Part shown: positions 1-7,767 of the stretch, one piece after another
Layout of the letters: the number at the start of each line of letters is the position of its first letter
Position numbering within the stretch: the first letter of the stretch is position 1
Assembly: GCA_002394965.1 (NCBI GenBank)
Contig: DGVL01000094.1
Coordinates: 1-48,587 of the forward strand
Origin: Lachnospira sp. UBA4285
GTDB lineage: Bacteria > Bacillota > Clostridia > Lachnospirales > Lachnospiraceae
Reading direction: 5' to 3'
DNA: 48,587 nt
Notes under the pieces: generated by a model
The model's input: only the letters and a program-made list of their open reading frames with translations
Told to the model about the DNA's origin: nothing
Database searches by the model: none
Made by a program: the position numbers and the translations under genes

Positions 1-745
1 ACTCCTTGAACAGGTTGCCCAGCATCAGCATACCGATCAGCGGCGCCGTGGTCGGAAGAATCATTACGACCACAATCGTCACGATGATCGGGAAGAGAAT
101 CTTCTCCAGCTGGCTGACCGGACGGAGCTGATCCATGCGGATCTTTCTCTCTTCTTCCGTCGTGAACAGCTTCATGATCGGCGGCTGAATGATCGGCACG
201 AGTGACATGTAGGAATATGCCGCCACGGCGATCGGGCCGAGGTATTTGGTCTGTCCAAGCTTGCCTGCCAGGAAGATCGATGTCGGGCCGTCCGCACCGC
301 CGATGATGGAGATGGCCGCGGCAGCCTTGTCCGGGAATCCCATCAGAACTGCCATGATGTACGCGATGTAGATACCGAACTGCGCGGCTGCGCCCATCAG
401 GAAACTGATCGGATTGGCGATCAGCGGCGAGAAGTCTGTCATGGCTCCGACGCCCAGGAAGATGAGGGACGGAAGGATAGACCAGTCATCCAGCAGATAG
501 AAATATGACAGAAGACCGCCGACTCCGTTGCTGGAATCCTCGATCTTGAGCATGATGTCCGGATACATATTGACCAGGAGCATGCCGAATGAGATCGGGA
601 TGAGAAGCAGCGGTTCATAGCCCTTCTTGATCGCCAGGTACATGAACACGAGCGCGATCGCGATCATCAGGTAATTGCCCCAGGAGAGTCCGAAGAATGC
701 TGTCTGCTGGACGAGGTTTGTTAAAGTAGATGCCAAGTAGCTCAT
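1..745 (-). CDS. Sodium ion-translocating decarboxylase beta subunit (OadB/GcdB/MmdB family), partial
   Basis: The gene begins with ATG at 745 behind an AGGAGG-like site (complement of 751-757) and runs off the left edge, so about 248 N-terminal residues are visible of a family that usually has 375-430. The translation is a polytopic membrane protein: hydrophobic segments start with WGNYLMIAIALVFMYLAI, and the family signature GGADGPTSIF, which carries the conserved aspartate of the sodium channel, is present. The beta subunit decarboxylates carboxybiotin and exports sodium ions. It is the last visible gene of a four-gene operon with carboxyltransferase, gamma subunit and biotin carrier. The family is certain; whether the complex acts on methylmalonyl-CoA or glutaconyl-CoA cannot be read from this subunit. 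Confidence 0.93.
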   Translation of the reverse strand, partial: MSYLASTLTNLVQQTAFFGLSWGNYLMIAIALVFMYLAIKKGYEPLLLIPISFGMLLVNMYPDIMLKIEDSSNGVGGLLSYFYLLDDWSILPSLIFLGVGAMTDFSPLIANPISFLMGAAAQFGIYIAYIMAVLMGFPDKAAAAISIIGGADGPTSIFLAGKLGQTKYLGPIAVAAYSYMSLVPIIQPPIMKLFTTEEERKIRMDQLRPVSQLEKILFPIIVTIVVVMILPTTAPLIGMLMLGNLFKE

Positions 746-780
746 TATAAACCTCCGTTAAAACGATTGTCTGTCTTTGA

Positions 781-1140
781 TCAGTTGAGCGTTACCATAA
801 CCTGGCCGGTCTCAACCATATCGCCGACGGCAACGTCAACGGAAACGACAGTTGCGTCCTGTCCTGCCTGGATCTCGTTCTCCATCTTCATGGCTTCAAG
901 CACTACGAGAACATCGCCCTTCTTCACAGCCTGTCCCGGCTTTACCGGAATTCTGAGGACCTTGCCCTGCATCGGGGCTGTCGTCTTGATGGAACCCGCG
1001 CCGCCCTTCTTTGCTGCCGGCTTGGCGGCCGGCTTCTTTGCGGCGGGAGCAGGGGCCGCAGCCGCTGCTGCGCCGGATGCGCCTTCTTCTACGGTTACAT
1101 CATAAACTGTGCCATTCACAGTGATCGTATAATTCTTCAT
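781..1140 (-). CDS. Biotin carboxyl carrier protein of the Na+-pumping decarboxylase
   Basis: This 119-residue protein has an N-terminal segment (1-20), an Ala/Pro/Lys-rich flexible linker (about 22-50) and a C-terminal biotinyl domain (about 51-119). The biotinylation motif EAMKMENE is intact, with Lys85 as the predicted attachment site. This architecture is typical of MmdC/GcdC gamma-chain carriers, whose linker lets the biotin arm swing between the carboxyltransferase and the membrane beta subunit. The gene lies 2 nt after the OadG-like gene and 35 nt before the beta subunit, so all are probably co-transcribed. The call is secure. Confidence 0.95.
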   Translation of the reverse strand: MKNYTITVNGTVYDVTVEEGASGAAAAAAPAPAAKKPAAKPAAKKGGAGSIKTTAPMQGKVLRIPVKPGQAVKKGDVLVVLEAMKMENEIQAGQDATVVSVDVAVGDMVETGQVMVTLN

Positions 1141-1142
1141 AG

Positions 1143-1967
1143 TTAGCTTCTCCTTCTGATTTTCTTAATCGAACGTACGACCAGATCATTCGGCTCTGCC
1201 GTACCTTCCGCAGCTGCGATCGCCGCTGCAATGACTGCCACAAGTTCTGTATCGTCCGTCAGATCTTCTTCCTCTTCCTGCTGCTCTTCGATCACCGGTG
1301 CCGGCGCTGCCGCCTCCGGTGCCTTCTTCTGCCCGAAGCGGTTTACGTGCTTCAGAAGAGAGATGACCCAGCTGATGAAGATCAGAACGATGAATACAAA
1401 GCCAAGACCGATGAGTGTGTTCATGCCCGCCTTGGACATCTTTTCGCCCAGCGTGAACGCCGGATTGATCGCAGCGCCTTCGATCTCATTGCTGGTGTTG
1501 ATCGTGAATTCGAACGTGCACTTTCTGAGCTCGTACGTTGCATCCACTGTGATGACGCACAGAGTCGAGGTGTCAGTGCCCTCCGTGATGCTCATGTTGT
1601 CGATGGACTTGAGCTGTCCCAGATCCTGTCTGGTCTTGATCCAGCTGTTGTACATCTCCACGGTGTGGATCTCAATGCCGTTCGGGTCAACCGGATAGTT
1701 CTTGTTCGTGTAATCCGCTATGGAAATTGCCGCTTCCGCATCAGAGCGGATCTGCTCGTCCGGAACCGCGTTGAGGTAAGCGATCATATCGATCGCCCAG
1801 TCCTCCATCGCAGAAGCCTCCTGATAGACTTCAGCCTGCTTCTTCGCGGTCTTGTAGGAGCTCTTGTCTATAGAAGTGCTTTCGCAGCCGGCAAGAGCGA
1901 ACACGCAGATCACCATGAGCAGAAGAGAGAGCAGTTTCGCGGAAATCCTGCCATGTCTCCTATTCAT
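1143..1967 (-). CDS. OadG-like (gamma/delta) subunit with lipoprotein-type N-terminal domain
   Basis: This 274-residue protein has two parts. Residues 1-28 form a lipoprotein-like signal with lipobox LAGC (Cys28), followed by an extracytoplasmic-looking domain to about 180. A transmembrane segment (about 182-205) follows, then a Pro/Ala and Glu-rich stretch (about 216-240) and a C-terminal helix rich in Ala, Val and Arg, as in OadG-family sodium-pump subunits. OadG proteins anchor and assemble the decarboxylase and are usually under 150 residues, so the N-terminal domain is an addition that resembles those of other clostridial OadG proteins. The position between carboxyltransferase and biotin carrier supports the role. 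Lipidation is inferred from the motif only. Confidence 0.8.
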   Translation of the reverse strand: MNRRHGRISAKLLSLLLMVICVFALAGCESTSIDKSSYKTAKKQAEVYQEASAMEDWAIDMIAYLNAVPDEQIRSDAEAAISIADYTNKNYPVDPNGIEIHTVEMYNSWIKTRQDLGQLKSIDNMSITEGTDTSTLCVITVDATYELRKCTFEFTINTSNEIEGAAINPAFTLGEKMSKAGMNTLIGLGFVFIVLIFISWVISLLKHVNRFGQKKAPEAAAPAPVIEEQQEEEEDLTDDTELVAVIAAAIAAAEGTAEPNDLVVRSIKKIRRRS

Positions 1968-1982
1968 TTATGTCCTCCCCCT

Positions 1983-3431
1983 TCAGACCGTTCCGTGCTT
2001 CTTGACCGGACGGTCCTCAGCCTTTGAATACAGCATCTCGAATGCGGCAGCCGCATACTTCCTCGTCTCCTCGGGAGCAATGACAGCGTCCACAAATCCT
2101 CTCGCGGCAGCCTCGCCTACGCCGGACTGCAGCTTTGCGTACTCAGAAGCCTTCTCGGAGATCTCAGCCTGAACATCTGCCGCGGAGTCGATGGCATCTG
2201 CATAGATGATCTTTGCCGCTTCGGCAGCATCCATCATGCCGATCTGCGCATCGTCCCATGCATATGTCATATCCGCGCCCAGCGCCTGGGAATTCATGAC
2301 CGTGTAAGCCGTTCCGAACGACTTGCCGGTCACAATGTTCACCTTCGGAACACTTGCGTTGGCGAAGGCGAATGCAAGCTTTGCCGCGGCACGCGCCATC
2401 TTCTTCTCGGAAGCGACGCTCGCATCAAAGCCTTCCAGTGCAGAAAGCGTGAGGACCGGAATTTCAAAAGAGTCACAGAAGTTGACGAAATCAGCTGCCT
2501 TCGCTGCGCCGTCAACTGTGAGAACCGGTGCAAACTTCTCGGCTTCCTTTCCGTCTTCACCGAAGATGGCCGTGCGATTTGCAACCGCTCCGACGGTCGC
2601 GCCGTCGATCTTCAGGAATCCTGTCACCATTTCCTTCGCGTAGGCGGACTTCACTTCAACAAAAAGACCGCTGTCGGCGATATCCGTCAGAGCAAGGACC
2701 GGGTCAGCAATTTCAGCGCTCATGTCCGGGCATGCGCGGTTCAGGTCATCCTGAGAATCCGCATAATCCGCTTCCGCATCGTTGTTAGCCGGGAGCAGCG
2801 AAACGAGCTGTCTCACACCGGCAGCCAGAGCCGCCTCGTCCCCGGTGAAATCAACAGCACCGCAGCTGGCCTGGAACTTCGCCGAGGCTGTATCCAGCTT
2901 GTCCTCGAAATTGCCCGCGAGAGCATTCGGGCTGTTCACGAAGAGCTTTGCACCGTCCGCCATAAACGTGAAATCAGCCATCGCTGCAAGAAGTGCAAGA
3001 CCGCCGCCGCACTTGCCGTACACGGCGACAATCTGCGGAATCACGCCAGACGCAAGATTCTCCTTCTCATAGATCGAGGCAAATGCGTTCAGCGCATCCG
3101 TCCCCTCCTGAAGGCGAAGACCCGTGCTGTCCAGAAGCCCGATCACCGGAGCTCCCATTTTCATGGCCAGATCGTAGATTCTGACAATCTTTCTGGCATG
3201 CATCTCCCCTACAGAGCCATTCAGAACCGAAGCATCCTGGCTGTAAATGTAGACAAGGCCGCCATTGATGGTGCCGTAACCGGTAATTACGCCATCAGAC
3301 GGGGCTGCCTTCTCCGGCAGGTTGAAATTCGTCGCCCGTGCGGTGACCTGAGCGCCGATTTCAACAAAGCTGTTGTCATCCAGGATTGCATGTATGCGAT
3401 CCAGAGCTGACATCTGTGTCGAATTGCTCAT
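1983..3431 (-). CDS. mmdA: Acyl-CoA carboxyltransferase (alpha) subunit of the Na+-pumping decarboxylase, MmdA-like
   Basis: This 482-residue protein belongs to the carboxyltransferase family of PccB, MmdA and GcdA. The N-terminal half shows DGVITGYGTINGG and a GSVGEMHARKI region typical of CoA-binding carboxyltransferases; the C-terminal half repeats the crotonase-like fold. It moves the carboxyl group from the acyl-CoA substrate to biotin on the carrier. The start at 3431 follows a strong AGGAGG and an 8-nt spacer. It is the first gene of the operon. Methylmalonyl-CoA is the most likely substrate from overall type and length (glutaconyl-CoA enzymes are nearer 590 residues), but specificity is inference. 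Confidence 0.85.
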   Translation of the reverse strand: MSNSTQMSALDRIHAILDDNSFVEIGAQVTARATNFNLPEKAAPSDGVITGYGTINGGLVYIYSQDASVLNGSVGEMHARKIVRIYDLAMKMGAPVIGLLDSTGLRLQEGTDALNAFASIYEKENLASGVIPQIVAVYGKCGGGLALLAAMADFTFMADGAKLFVNSPNALAGNFEDKLDTASAKFQASCGAVDFTGDEAALAAGVRQLVSLLPANNDAEADYADSQDDLNRACPDMSAEIADPVLALTDIADSGLFVEVKSAYAKEMVTGFLKIDGATVGAVANRTAIFGEDGKEAEKFAPVLTVDGAAKAADFVNFCDSFEIPVLTLSALEGFDASVASEKKMARAAAKLAFAFANASVPKVNIVTGKSFGTAYTVMNSQALGADMTYAWDDAQIGMMDAAEAAKIIYADAIDSAADVQAEISEKASEYAKLQSGVGEAAARGFVDAVIAPEETRKYAAAAFEMLYSKAEDRPVKKHGTV

Positions 3432-3467
3432 TACAAAACCTCCTGAAAAATGATTATAACCTACTGT

Positions 3468-3496
3468 ATCTTATAACAGTTCCATAAAATTGACAA
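3468..3496 (-). promoter_or_regulatory. Putative promoter of the decarboxylase operon
   Basis: On the minus strand TTGTCA (3496-3491) is followed, after 17 nt, by TAAGAT (3473-3468), about 37 nt before the mmdA start. A separate TATAAT occurs at 3458-3453 but has no good -35 partner. The assignment is tentative. Confidence 0.4.
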
Positions 3497-3503
3497 GAAA
3501 ATT

Positions 3504-3517
3504 TGTAAGCGTTTTCT
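3504..3517. promoter_or_regulatory. cre-like (CcpA) site upstream of the decarboxylase operon
   Basis: TGTAAGCGTTTTCT matches the cre consensus TGWAANCGNTNWCA at 13 of 14 positions. It lies 7 nt upstream of the proposed -35 box, a position seen at both CcpA-activated and CcpA-repressed genes. A LacI-family local regulator could also use such a site. Confidence 0.5.
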
Positions 3518-3557
3518 TACGCGGAAATAAACATAAAATCCGCATATATCCGCTTTT

Positions 3558-4199
3558 TCAGTCCCTTGTCTCAAGCACGAGAACCGCGCCGGAGAGTACC
3601 TCGATAATCCCCTCCGCATCGGCGATCTCATTGCTGACCGTAAGAGATGCCCCTCTTCGTATCAGTCCGCGCGTGAGCGGGTACTTCATTCCAAAGAGGC
3701 TCACCCGGGCCGTATCGGTGAAGGGCAGAATGCTGACATACTTCCCGTATTGCTGATCTTTTCTTATATGAAGTTCCCGGCTGCAGAACCGGATCCGGTT
3801 GTTGGCGTCCAGAAGCGTTACCGGAACCCCCGTCCTTTCGCCCATGCTCAGCAGGTCAATGTTGGTGAGAGTGTGATCCAGTCTGGTTCCCGTGGCTCCA
3901 AGGCAGTCAATGCGCTGTGCCCCCCGCTTCGCGGCCTCCTCAAGTGCCAGGTGCAGGTCTGTGTAATCCTTTTCCGGCGGAAATGTGATTCTTTCCACAT
4001 CGGAATACTTCTTCAGGAGCTCCTCCGGTGCCGAGTCAAAGTCCCCGAGCAGAATATCGGGTTTGATTCCGAGCCGGCATGCGTGAATTACCCCGCCGTC
4101 GGCGCATATGACCGGTGCATATTCCCTGGATTTCAGGAACCCGAGAGCCCAGCTGACATTCACACTGCCACCGCCGAGCACAAGTGCCGCCTTTTGCAT
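3558..4199 (-). CDS. thiN: Thiamine diphosphokinase
   Basis: This 213-residue protein transfers pyrophosphate from ATP to thiamine, giving thiamine diphosphate. Diagnostic motifs are ICADGG near residue 32, the metal-binding LLGDFDS, EKDYTDLHLA and the LGATGTRLDHT block. Length is normal for the family. The start at 4199 has the ribosome binding site AAAGGAGG. It is separated from the upstream nfn genes by a terminator-like hairpin and may be expressed by read-through or from a short local promoter that I could not identify. No thiamine (TPP) riboswitch is apparent in front of it, in keeping with a salvage/essential kinase rather than a biosynthesis gene. Confidence 0.93.
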   Translation of the reverse strand: MQKAALVLGGGSVNVSWALGFLKSREYAPVICADGGVIHACRLGIKPDILLGDFDSAPEELLKKYSDVERITFPPEKDYTDLHLALEEAAKRGAQRIDCLGATGTRLDHTLTNIDLLSMGERTGVPVTLLDANNRIRFCSRELHIRKDQQYGKYVSILPFTDTARVSLFGMKYPLTRGLIRRGASLTVSNEIADAEGIIEVLSGAVLVLETRD

Positions 4200-4220
4200 T
4201 CTGCGTTTCCTCCTTTAAAT

Positions 4221-4252
4221 AAGCCGCACCGGGGAGACCCCCGGCGCGGCTT
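4221..4252 (-). terminator. Terminator-like hairpin after the nfn genes
   Basis: AAGCCGC and CCGGGG pair with CCCCGG and GCGGCTT around a short loop. On the minus strand the hairpin is followed by TTATTT, a weak U-tract, so it may stop the nfn transcript only partly. Confidence 0.6.
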
Positions 4253-4316
4253 TCATCTCATGTTCTATCACTGTGGGCGGCTCCCACAAGTCAGCCGTCC
4301 TGCTAATCTGCTGAAT

Positions 4317-5705
4317 TCATTCCTTTCCGGACAGATACTCGTCAATCCCCCTGGCTGCCGCCTTGCCGGCACCCATGGCCAGAATTACTGTCGCTGCACC
4401 TGTCACGGCGTCGCCACCGGCATACACGCCTTCCCTTGATGTCTTTCCGATGCTCTCCTCCGCGACAATGCATCCGCGCTTATTCACATCCAGCCCCTTC
4501 GTGGTGGAGTGAATCAGAGGATTCGGGCTCGTTCCCAGAGCCATGATCACGGCGTCGACCTCCGTATCAAATTCCGAACCTTCAATGGCGACCGGTCTTC
4601 TTCTGCCAGAGGCATCCGGCTCACCTAGCTTCATCTTCACACAGCGGATCCCTGTGACATTGCCCTGTTCATCTTCCAGAATAGCAACCGGATTGGTGAG
4701 AAGATCGAAGATGATCCCCTCCTCTTTCGCATGGTGCACTTCCTCGGCACGGGCCGGAAGTTCCGCCTCACTTCTGCGGTACACGATATGCACTTGTGCA
4801 CCGAGCCGCAGAGCCGTTCTGGCTGCGTCCATCGCCACATTGCCGCCGCCGACGACGGCCACTTTCCTGAAGCGGGCGATCGGCGTGTCATAGTCGTCCC
4901 GGAAAGCCTTCATCAGATTGCTGCGGGTGAGATATTCATTGGCCGAGAAAACGCCGTTGGCGTTCTCGCCCGGAATTCCCATGAAGCGCGGAAGTCCGGC
5001 GCCGGATCCTATGAACACCGCATCAAACCCTTCATCGCTCATCAGCTGGTCGATCGTAATGGACTTGCCGACAATGACATTGGTCTCGATCTTCACACCC
5101 AGCCTGCGCACATTCTCCACCTCGTGCGCGACAACCGTGTCCTTCGGAAGACGGAATTCCGGAATTCCATATACGAGAACGCCGCCCGGCTGATGCAGCG
5201 CCTCGAAGATCGTCACATCGTAGCCCTTCCTGGCCAGGTCGCCGGCGCAGGTGAGGCCGGATGGCCCGGAGCCGATGACGGCCACCTTCTTTCCGTTCCT
5301 GCTCTGTGGCTTTTCCGGTTTAATGCCGTTCTCACGGGCCCAGTCAGCCGTGAAACGCTCGAGCTTACCTATAGATACCGGCTCGCCTTTGATTCCCCGG
5401 ATACAGCGGCCCTCGCACTGGGTCTCCTGCGGGCACACACGTCCGCAGACAGCCGGAAGCGCGCTGGACTCGCTGATGATGCGGTATGCTTCCTTTACAT
5501 CGCCCTGTGTGAGCTGATGAATAAACGCCGGGATATTGATCGAAACCGGGCATCCTTCGATACAGCGGGCATTCTTGCAGTTCAGGCAGCGCTTTGCCTC
5601 GTCCGATGCCTCCTGCGCGTTATATCCATAGCAGACTTCTTCAAAATTTTTATTTCTGACATCCGGCGCCTGCTCTCTGACCGGCACTTTATGCATAACG
5701 TCCAT
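4317..5705 (-). CDS. nfnB: NfnB / GltA-type large subunit, NADPH-dependent flavoprotein (glutamate synthase small-chain family)
   Basis: This 462-residue protein has N-terminal cysteine clusters for two [4Fe-4S] centres (CLNCKNARCIEGCP and CGRVCPQETQCEGRC, within the first 105 residues), an FAD-binding GSGPSGLTCAG motif and an NADPH-binding VVGGGNVAMDAARTALRLGA motif. Alone it resembles the glutamate synthase small subunit, but the adjacent FAD/[2Fe-2S] gene identifies the pair as NfnAB, the electron-bifurcating NADH-dependent ferredoxin:NADP+ oxidoreductase. Start 5705 has AAAGGA 7 nt upstream; a second in-frame ATG lies three codons in. The gene follows nfnA after 27 nt. It has also been called SudA/SudB-like sulfide dehydrogenase. 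Confidence 0.88.
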   Translation of the reverse strand: MDVMHKVPVREQAPDVRNKNFEEVCYGYNAQEASDEAKRCLNCKNARCIEGCPVSINIPAFIHQLTQGDVKEAYRIISESSALPAVCGRVCPQETQCEGRCIRGIKGEPVSIGKLERFTADWARENGIKPEKPQSRNGKKVAVIGSGPSGLTCAGDLARKGYDVTIFEALHQPGGVLVYGIPEFRLPKDTVVAHEVENVRRLGVKIETNVIVGKSITIDQLMSDEGFDAVFIGSGAGLPRFMGIPGENANGVFSANEYLTRSNLMKAFRDDYDTPIARFRKVAVVGGGNVAMDAARTALRLGAQVHIVYRRSEAELPARAEEVHHAKEEGIIFDLLTNPVAILEDEQGNVTGIRCVKMKLGEPDASGRRRPVAIEGSEFDTEVDAVIMALGTSPNPLIHSTTKGLDVNKRGCIVAEESIGKTSREGVYAGGDAVTGAATVILAMGAGKAAARGIDEYLSGKE

Positions 5706-5732
5706 TTATCTGTCCTTTCGCAAATACTCTTA

Positions 5733-6611
5733 TCAGCACTGGCCGCAGCCACCCTTGTGTTCGTCGCCCTCAATTTCTCTAAGAAACGCACGGCCTTCCT
5801 CGGTCTTGTAAATTCTCTGGCGCATCATCGCCTGATCAAAATCCACGAGATGTCCGTCAAACTCCGGTCCGTCGACACACGCAAACTTCGTCTCGCCGCC
5901 GACCTTGATGCGGCAGGCACCGCACATACCGGTGCCGTCCACCATGATCGGGTTCATCGAGACGATGGTCGGTATATCAAGCTGCTGTGTAAGCTTATCT
6001 ACGAATTTCATCATGATCAGCGGGCCGATCGCAATGCACAGATCATATGTCTTTCCCTGATTCATGACGAGATCCTTCAGGACATCGGTGCCCATGCCCT
6101 TTCTGACATAGCTCCCGTCATCCGTCGTCACATACAGGTTGCCGGCAACCGCGCGCATCGGCTCTTCCAGAATGATCAGATCCTTTGTCTTCGCTCCGAT
6201 GATGACATCACAGCTGCAGCCCTGCTCGTGAAGCCACTTGACCTGCGGATAGACCGGAGCTGTTCCGACGCCGCCGGCAACATAGACGATCCGTTTCTTC
6301 CTGAGCTCCTCCGGTGAAAGCTCTGTCAGCTCTGACGGGCGGCCGAGAGGTCCTACAAAATCTTCATATCCATCGCCCGCCTGCAGCTTCGCCATCCGGT
6401 AAGTCGATGCACCGACGACCTGGAACACAATTGTGATCGTGCCGGCCTGCCGGTCATAATCGCAGATGGTGAATGGGATGCGCTCGCCTTTGTCGTCGAT
6501 CTTGGCGATGACGAATTGTCCCGGCAGACAGTGCTCAGACACTCTCGGAGCTTCTACCACCTGAAGATAAATCTTCTCGGCGATATTCTCCGCCCGTAAA
6601 ATCCTGTACAT
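5733..6611 (-). CDS. nfnA: NfnA-type FAD/[2Fe-2S] subunit of ferredoxin:NADP+ oxidoreductase
   Basis: This protein of 292 residues has a ferredoxin-reductase fold: an N-terminal FAD domain (RIPFTICDYD near residue 44), an NAD-binding loop (AGGVGTAPVYPQ) and a C-terminal [2Fe-2S] cluster (GMCGACRIKVGG ... FACVDGPEFDGH). The last residues, GGCGQC, add a small cysteine tail. I chose ATG 6611 because AAAGGAG lies 7 nt upstream; the frame is open for 11 more codons to a poorer start at 6644. With nfnB it reversibly couples NADH and reduced ferredoxin oxidation to NADP+ reduction in the cytoplasm. It could alternatively be the electron-transfer subunit PyrK, but the neighbouring gltA-like gene favours Nfn. 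Confidence 0.88.
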   Translation of the reverse strand: MYRILRAENIAEKIYLQVVEAPRVSEHCLPGQFVIAKIDDKGERIPFTICDYDRQAGTITIVFQVVGASTYRMAKLQAGDGYEDFVGPLGRPSELTELSPEELRKKRIVYVAGGVGTAPVYPQVKWLHEQGCSCDVIIGAKTKDLIILEEPMRAVAGNLYVTTDDGSYVRKGMGTDVLKDLVMNQGKTYDLCIAIGPLIMMKFVDKLTQQLDIPTIVSMNPIMVDGTGMCGACRIKVGGETKFACVDGPEFDGHLVDFDQAMMRQRIYKTEEGRAFLREIEGDEHKGGCGQC

Positions 6612-6644
6612 ACTGTTTCTCCTTTCAGACCGCCGCGCCCACAT

Positions 6645-6911
6645 ATCAAAAGCTGCGCAAACTACTCCTCTGTCCGCGGTCCACGGTTTAATTATTATTT
6701 TTATTTTAGAAGATTATCAGTCCGTTGGCAACCGGTATTCGATCATATTATATATAAAATAAATATTGTTATTCTCAATCGCTTTTGCTAAACTAATTGT
6801 AGAAAATATTGACCGTGAAAATTTAATATCTAGGGGGGACAAGCCAATGTATAATTAAAATAATATCATGCTCAATATTGAATATTATTTATATATTTAT
6901 GGAGGATTAAT
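6645..6911. other. AT-rich intergenic region
   Basis: This region separates the minus-strand nfn genes from the plus-strand AT-rich islet. From about 6690 the base composition falls sharply to A and T runs. It should hold divergent promoters, but I could not pick a convincing pair of hexamers. A TATGGAGG ribosome binding site precedes 6912. Confidence 0.6.
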
Positions 6912-7694
6912 ATGAAAAAATTCATATCTTTTGTTTCGGCAATAATAATTTGTTTGTTTTCAACAACTACTGTATTTGCAAATACCTCAAGTTACATATC
7001 AAAAAGCACCGATAATTTCGCTTCAACTTGGAAATATCTAAAAGAAGAGGGGTATTTATCAGTTAATGAAGCTGGGTTTATCGAGCTTTCTTCCGATTAT
7101 TTATCGCAGCAACCATCAAAGAATAATTATTTTGTTGAAATAATTAATGTATGTAATGAATCCATCCGACTAGGAATACTAACAATCTGTAAGGATGATT
7201 TTATTATTTCAAGTACAATTCATCCGCAAAGCGAACCCAAACTAAAAAGTAATTACATATCGCCCCCAATTTTGAGAAGAAACGGGGCTCATGGTTGCTC
7301 ATATCAGTCTCTCGATCTAATCAGTATGTGTTCTAACAATTACAATAAAATTATAAGCTATTACAATACAATGGAGGAATTATCAAAAGCAGAACCGGAT
7401 ATCAGTCCGTGGGGCGCCACCGCAGCATTTTGGATACATAAAGTGAAAGAACACGGTGAATGGGATTATAAAGAAAGAGAAGAATTTAAGGACGGAACAT
7501 TTTGTAGCTATTTTGATGGCAATTTTCAACACATTTCAGCTGAGTATATAGGAAATTTCAATTATGGATATACCGGATCTTTTCTATTCTCCATTAACAC
7601 TTTGCTTGCAGGAAGCTTTACTGTAGGCGGCTTTAGCCCCGCTGATTTTGACGACTGGCCCGCTATTCGTTCAGGATACGAGAACGCTCCATAA
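6912..7694 (+). CDS. Secreted protein with Ntox44-like C-terminal domain (candidate toxin)
   Basis: This 260-residue protein has a clear Sec signal peptide (residues 1-23, ending VFA). Residues 24-150 match nothing I recognise. The C-terminal third holds a pattern I associate with the bacterial polymorphic toxin type 44 (Ntox44) domain: WIHKVKEHGEWDYK (174-187), GNFNYGYTG (214-222) and a D/E-rich end with DFDDWPAIRSGYE (245-257). Ntox44 is a predicted toxin domain normally found at the tips of large secreted proteins; here it would sit on a short exported carrier. GGAGG lies 5 nt before the ATG. The codon use is strongly AT-rich compared with neighbours, suggesting transfer. A plain uncharacterised exported protein is the alternative. 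Confidence 0.6.
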   Translation: MKKFISFVSAIIICLFSTTTVFANTSSYISKSTDNFASTWKYLKEEGYLSVNEAGFIELSSDYLSQQPSKNNYFVEIINVCNESIRLGILTICKDDFIISSTIHPQSEPKLKSNYISPPILRRNGAHGCSYQSLDLISMCSNNYNKIISYYNTMEELSKAEPDISPWGATAAFWIHKVKEHGEWDYKEREEFKDGTFCSYFDGNFQHISAEYIGNFNYGYTGSFLFSINTLLAGSFTVGGFSPADFDDWPAIRSGYENAP

Positions 7695-7711
7695 TTGATG
7701 AACGAAGTATT

Positions 7712-7742
7712 GTCCCAAACACTTGTAGTAAGTGTTTGGGAC
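7712..7742. repeat. Perfect 13-bp inverted repeat between the candidate toxin gene and its neighbour
   Basis: GTCCCAAACACTT (7712-7724) and AAGTGTTTGGGAC (7730-7742) are exact reverse complements around the loop GTAGT. The hairpin could act as a terminator, processing site or protein-binding palindrome, but no T-run follows on either strand. Confidence 0.75.
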
Positions 7743-7767
7743 TGTCTGTCAGGAGAAGACAACCCCT

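Noticed and set aside
4200..4316. TPP riboswitch before thiN
   Set aside because: The gap is short, lacks the CTGAGA and ACCTG-type conserved boxes, and holds only a terminator hairpin.
4731..6317. Long plus-strand frame (528 codons) opposite nfnA/nfnB
   Set aside because: It lies antisense to two proteins with intact catalytic motifs and shows no domain, ribosome binding site or operon context. Long antisense frames are expected in GC-rich DNA.
7712..7742. Insertion-sequence remnant
   Set aside because: The palindrome is not paired with a second distant copy, and there is no transposase fragment or target duplication nearby.
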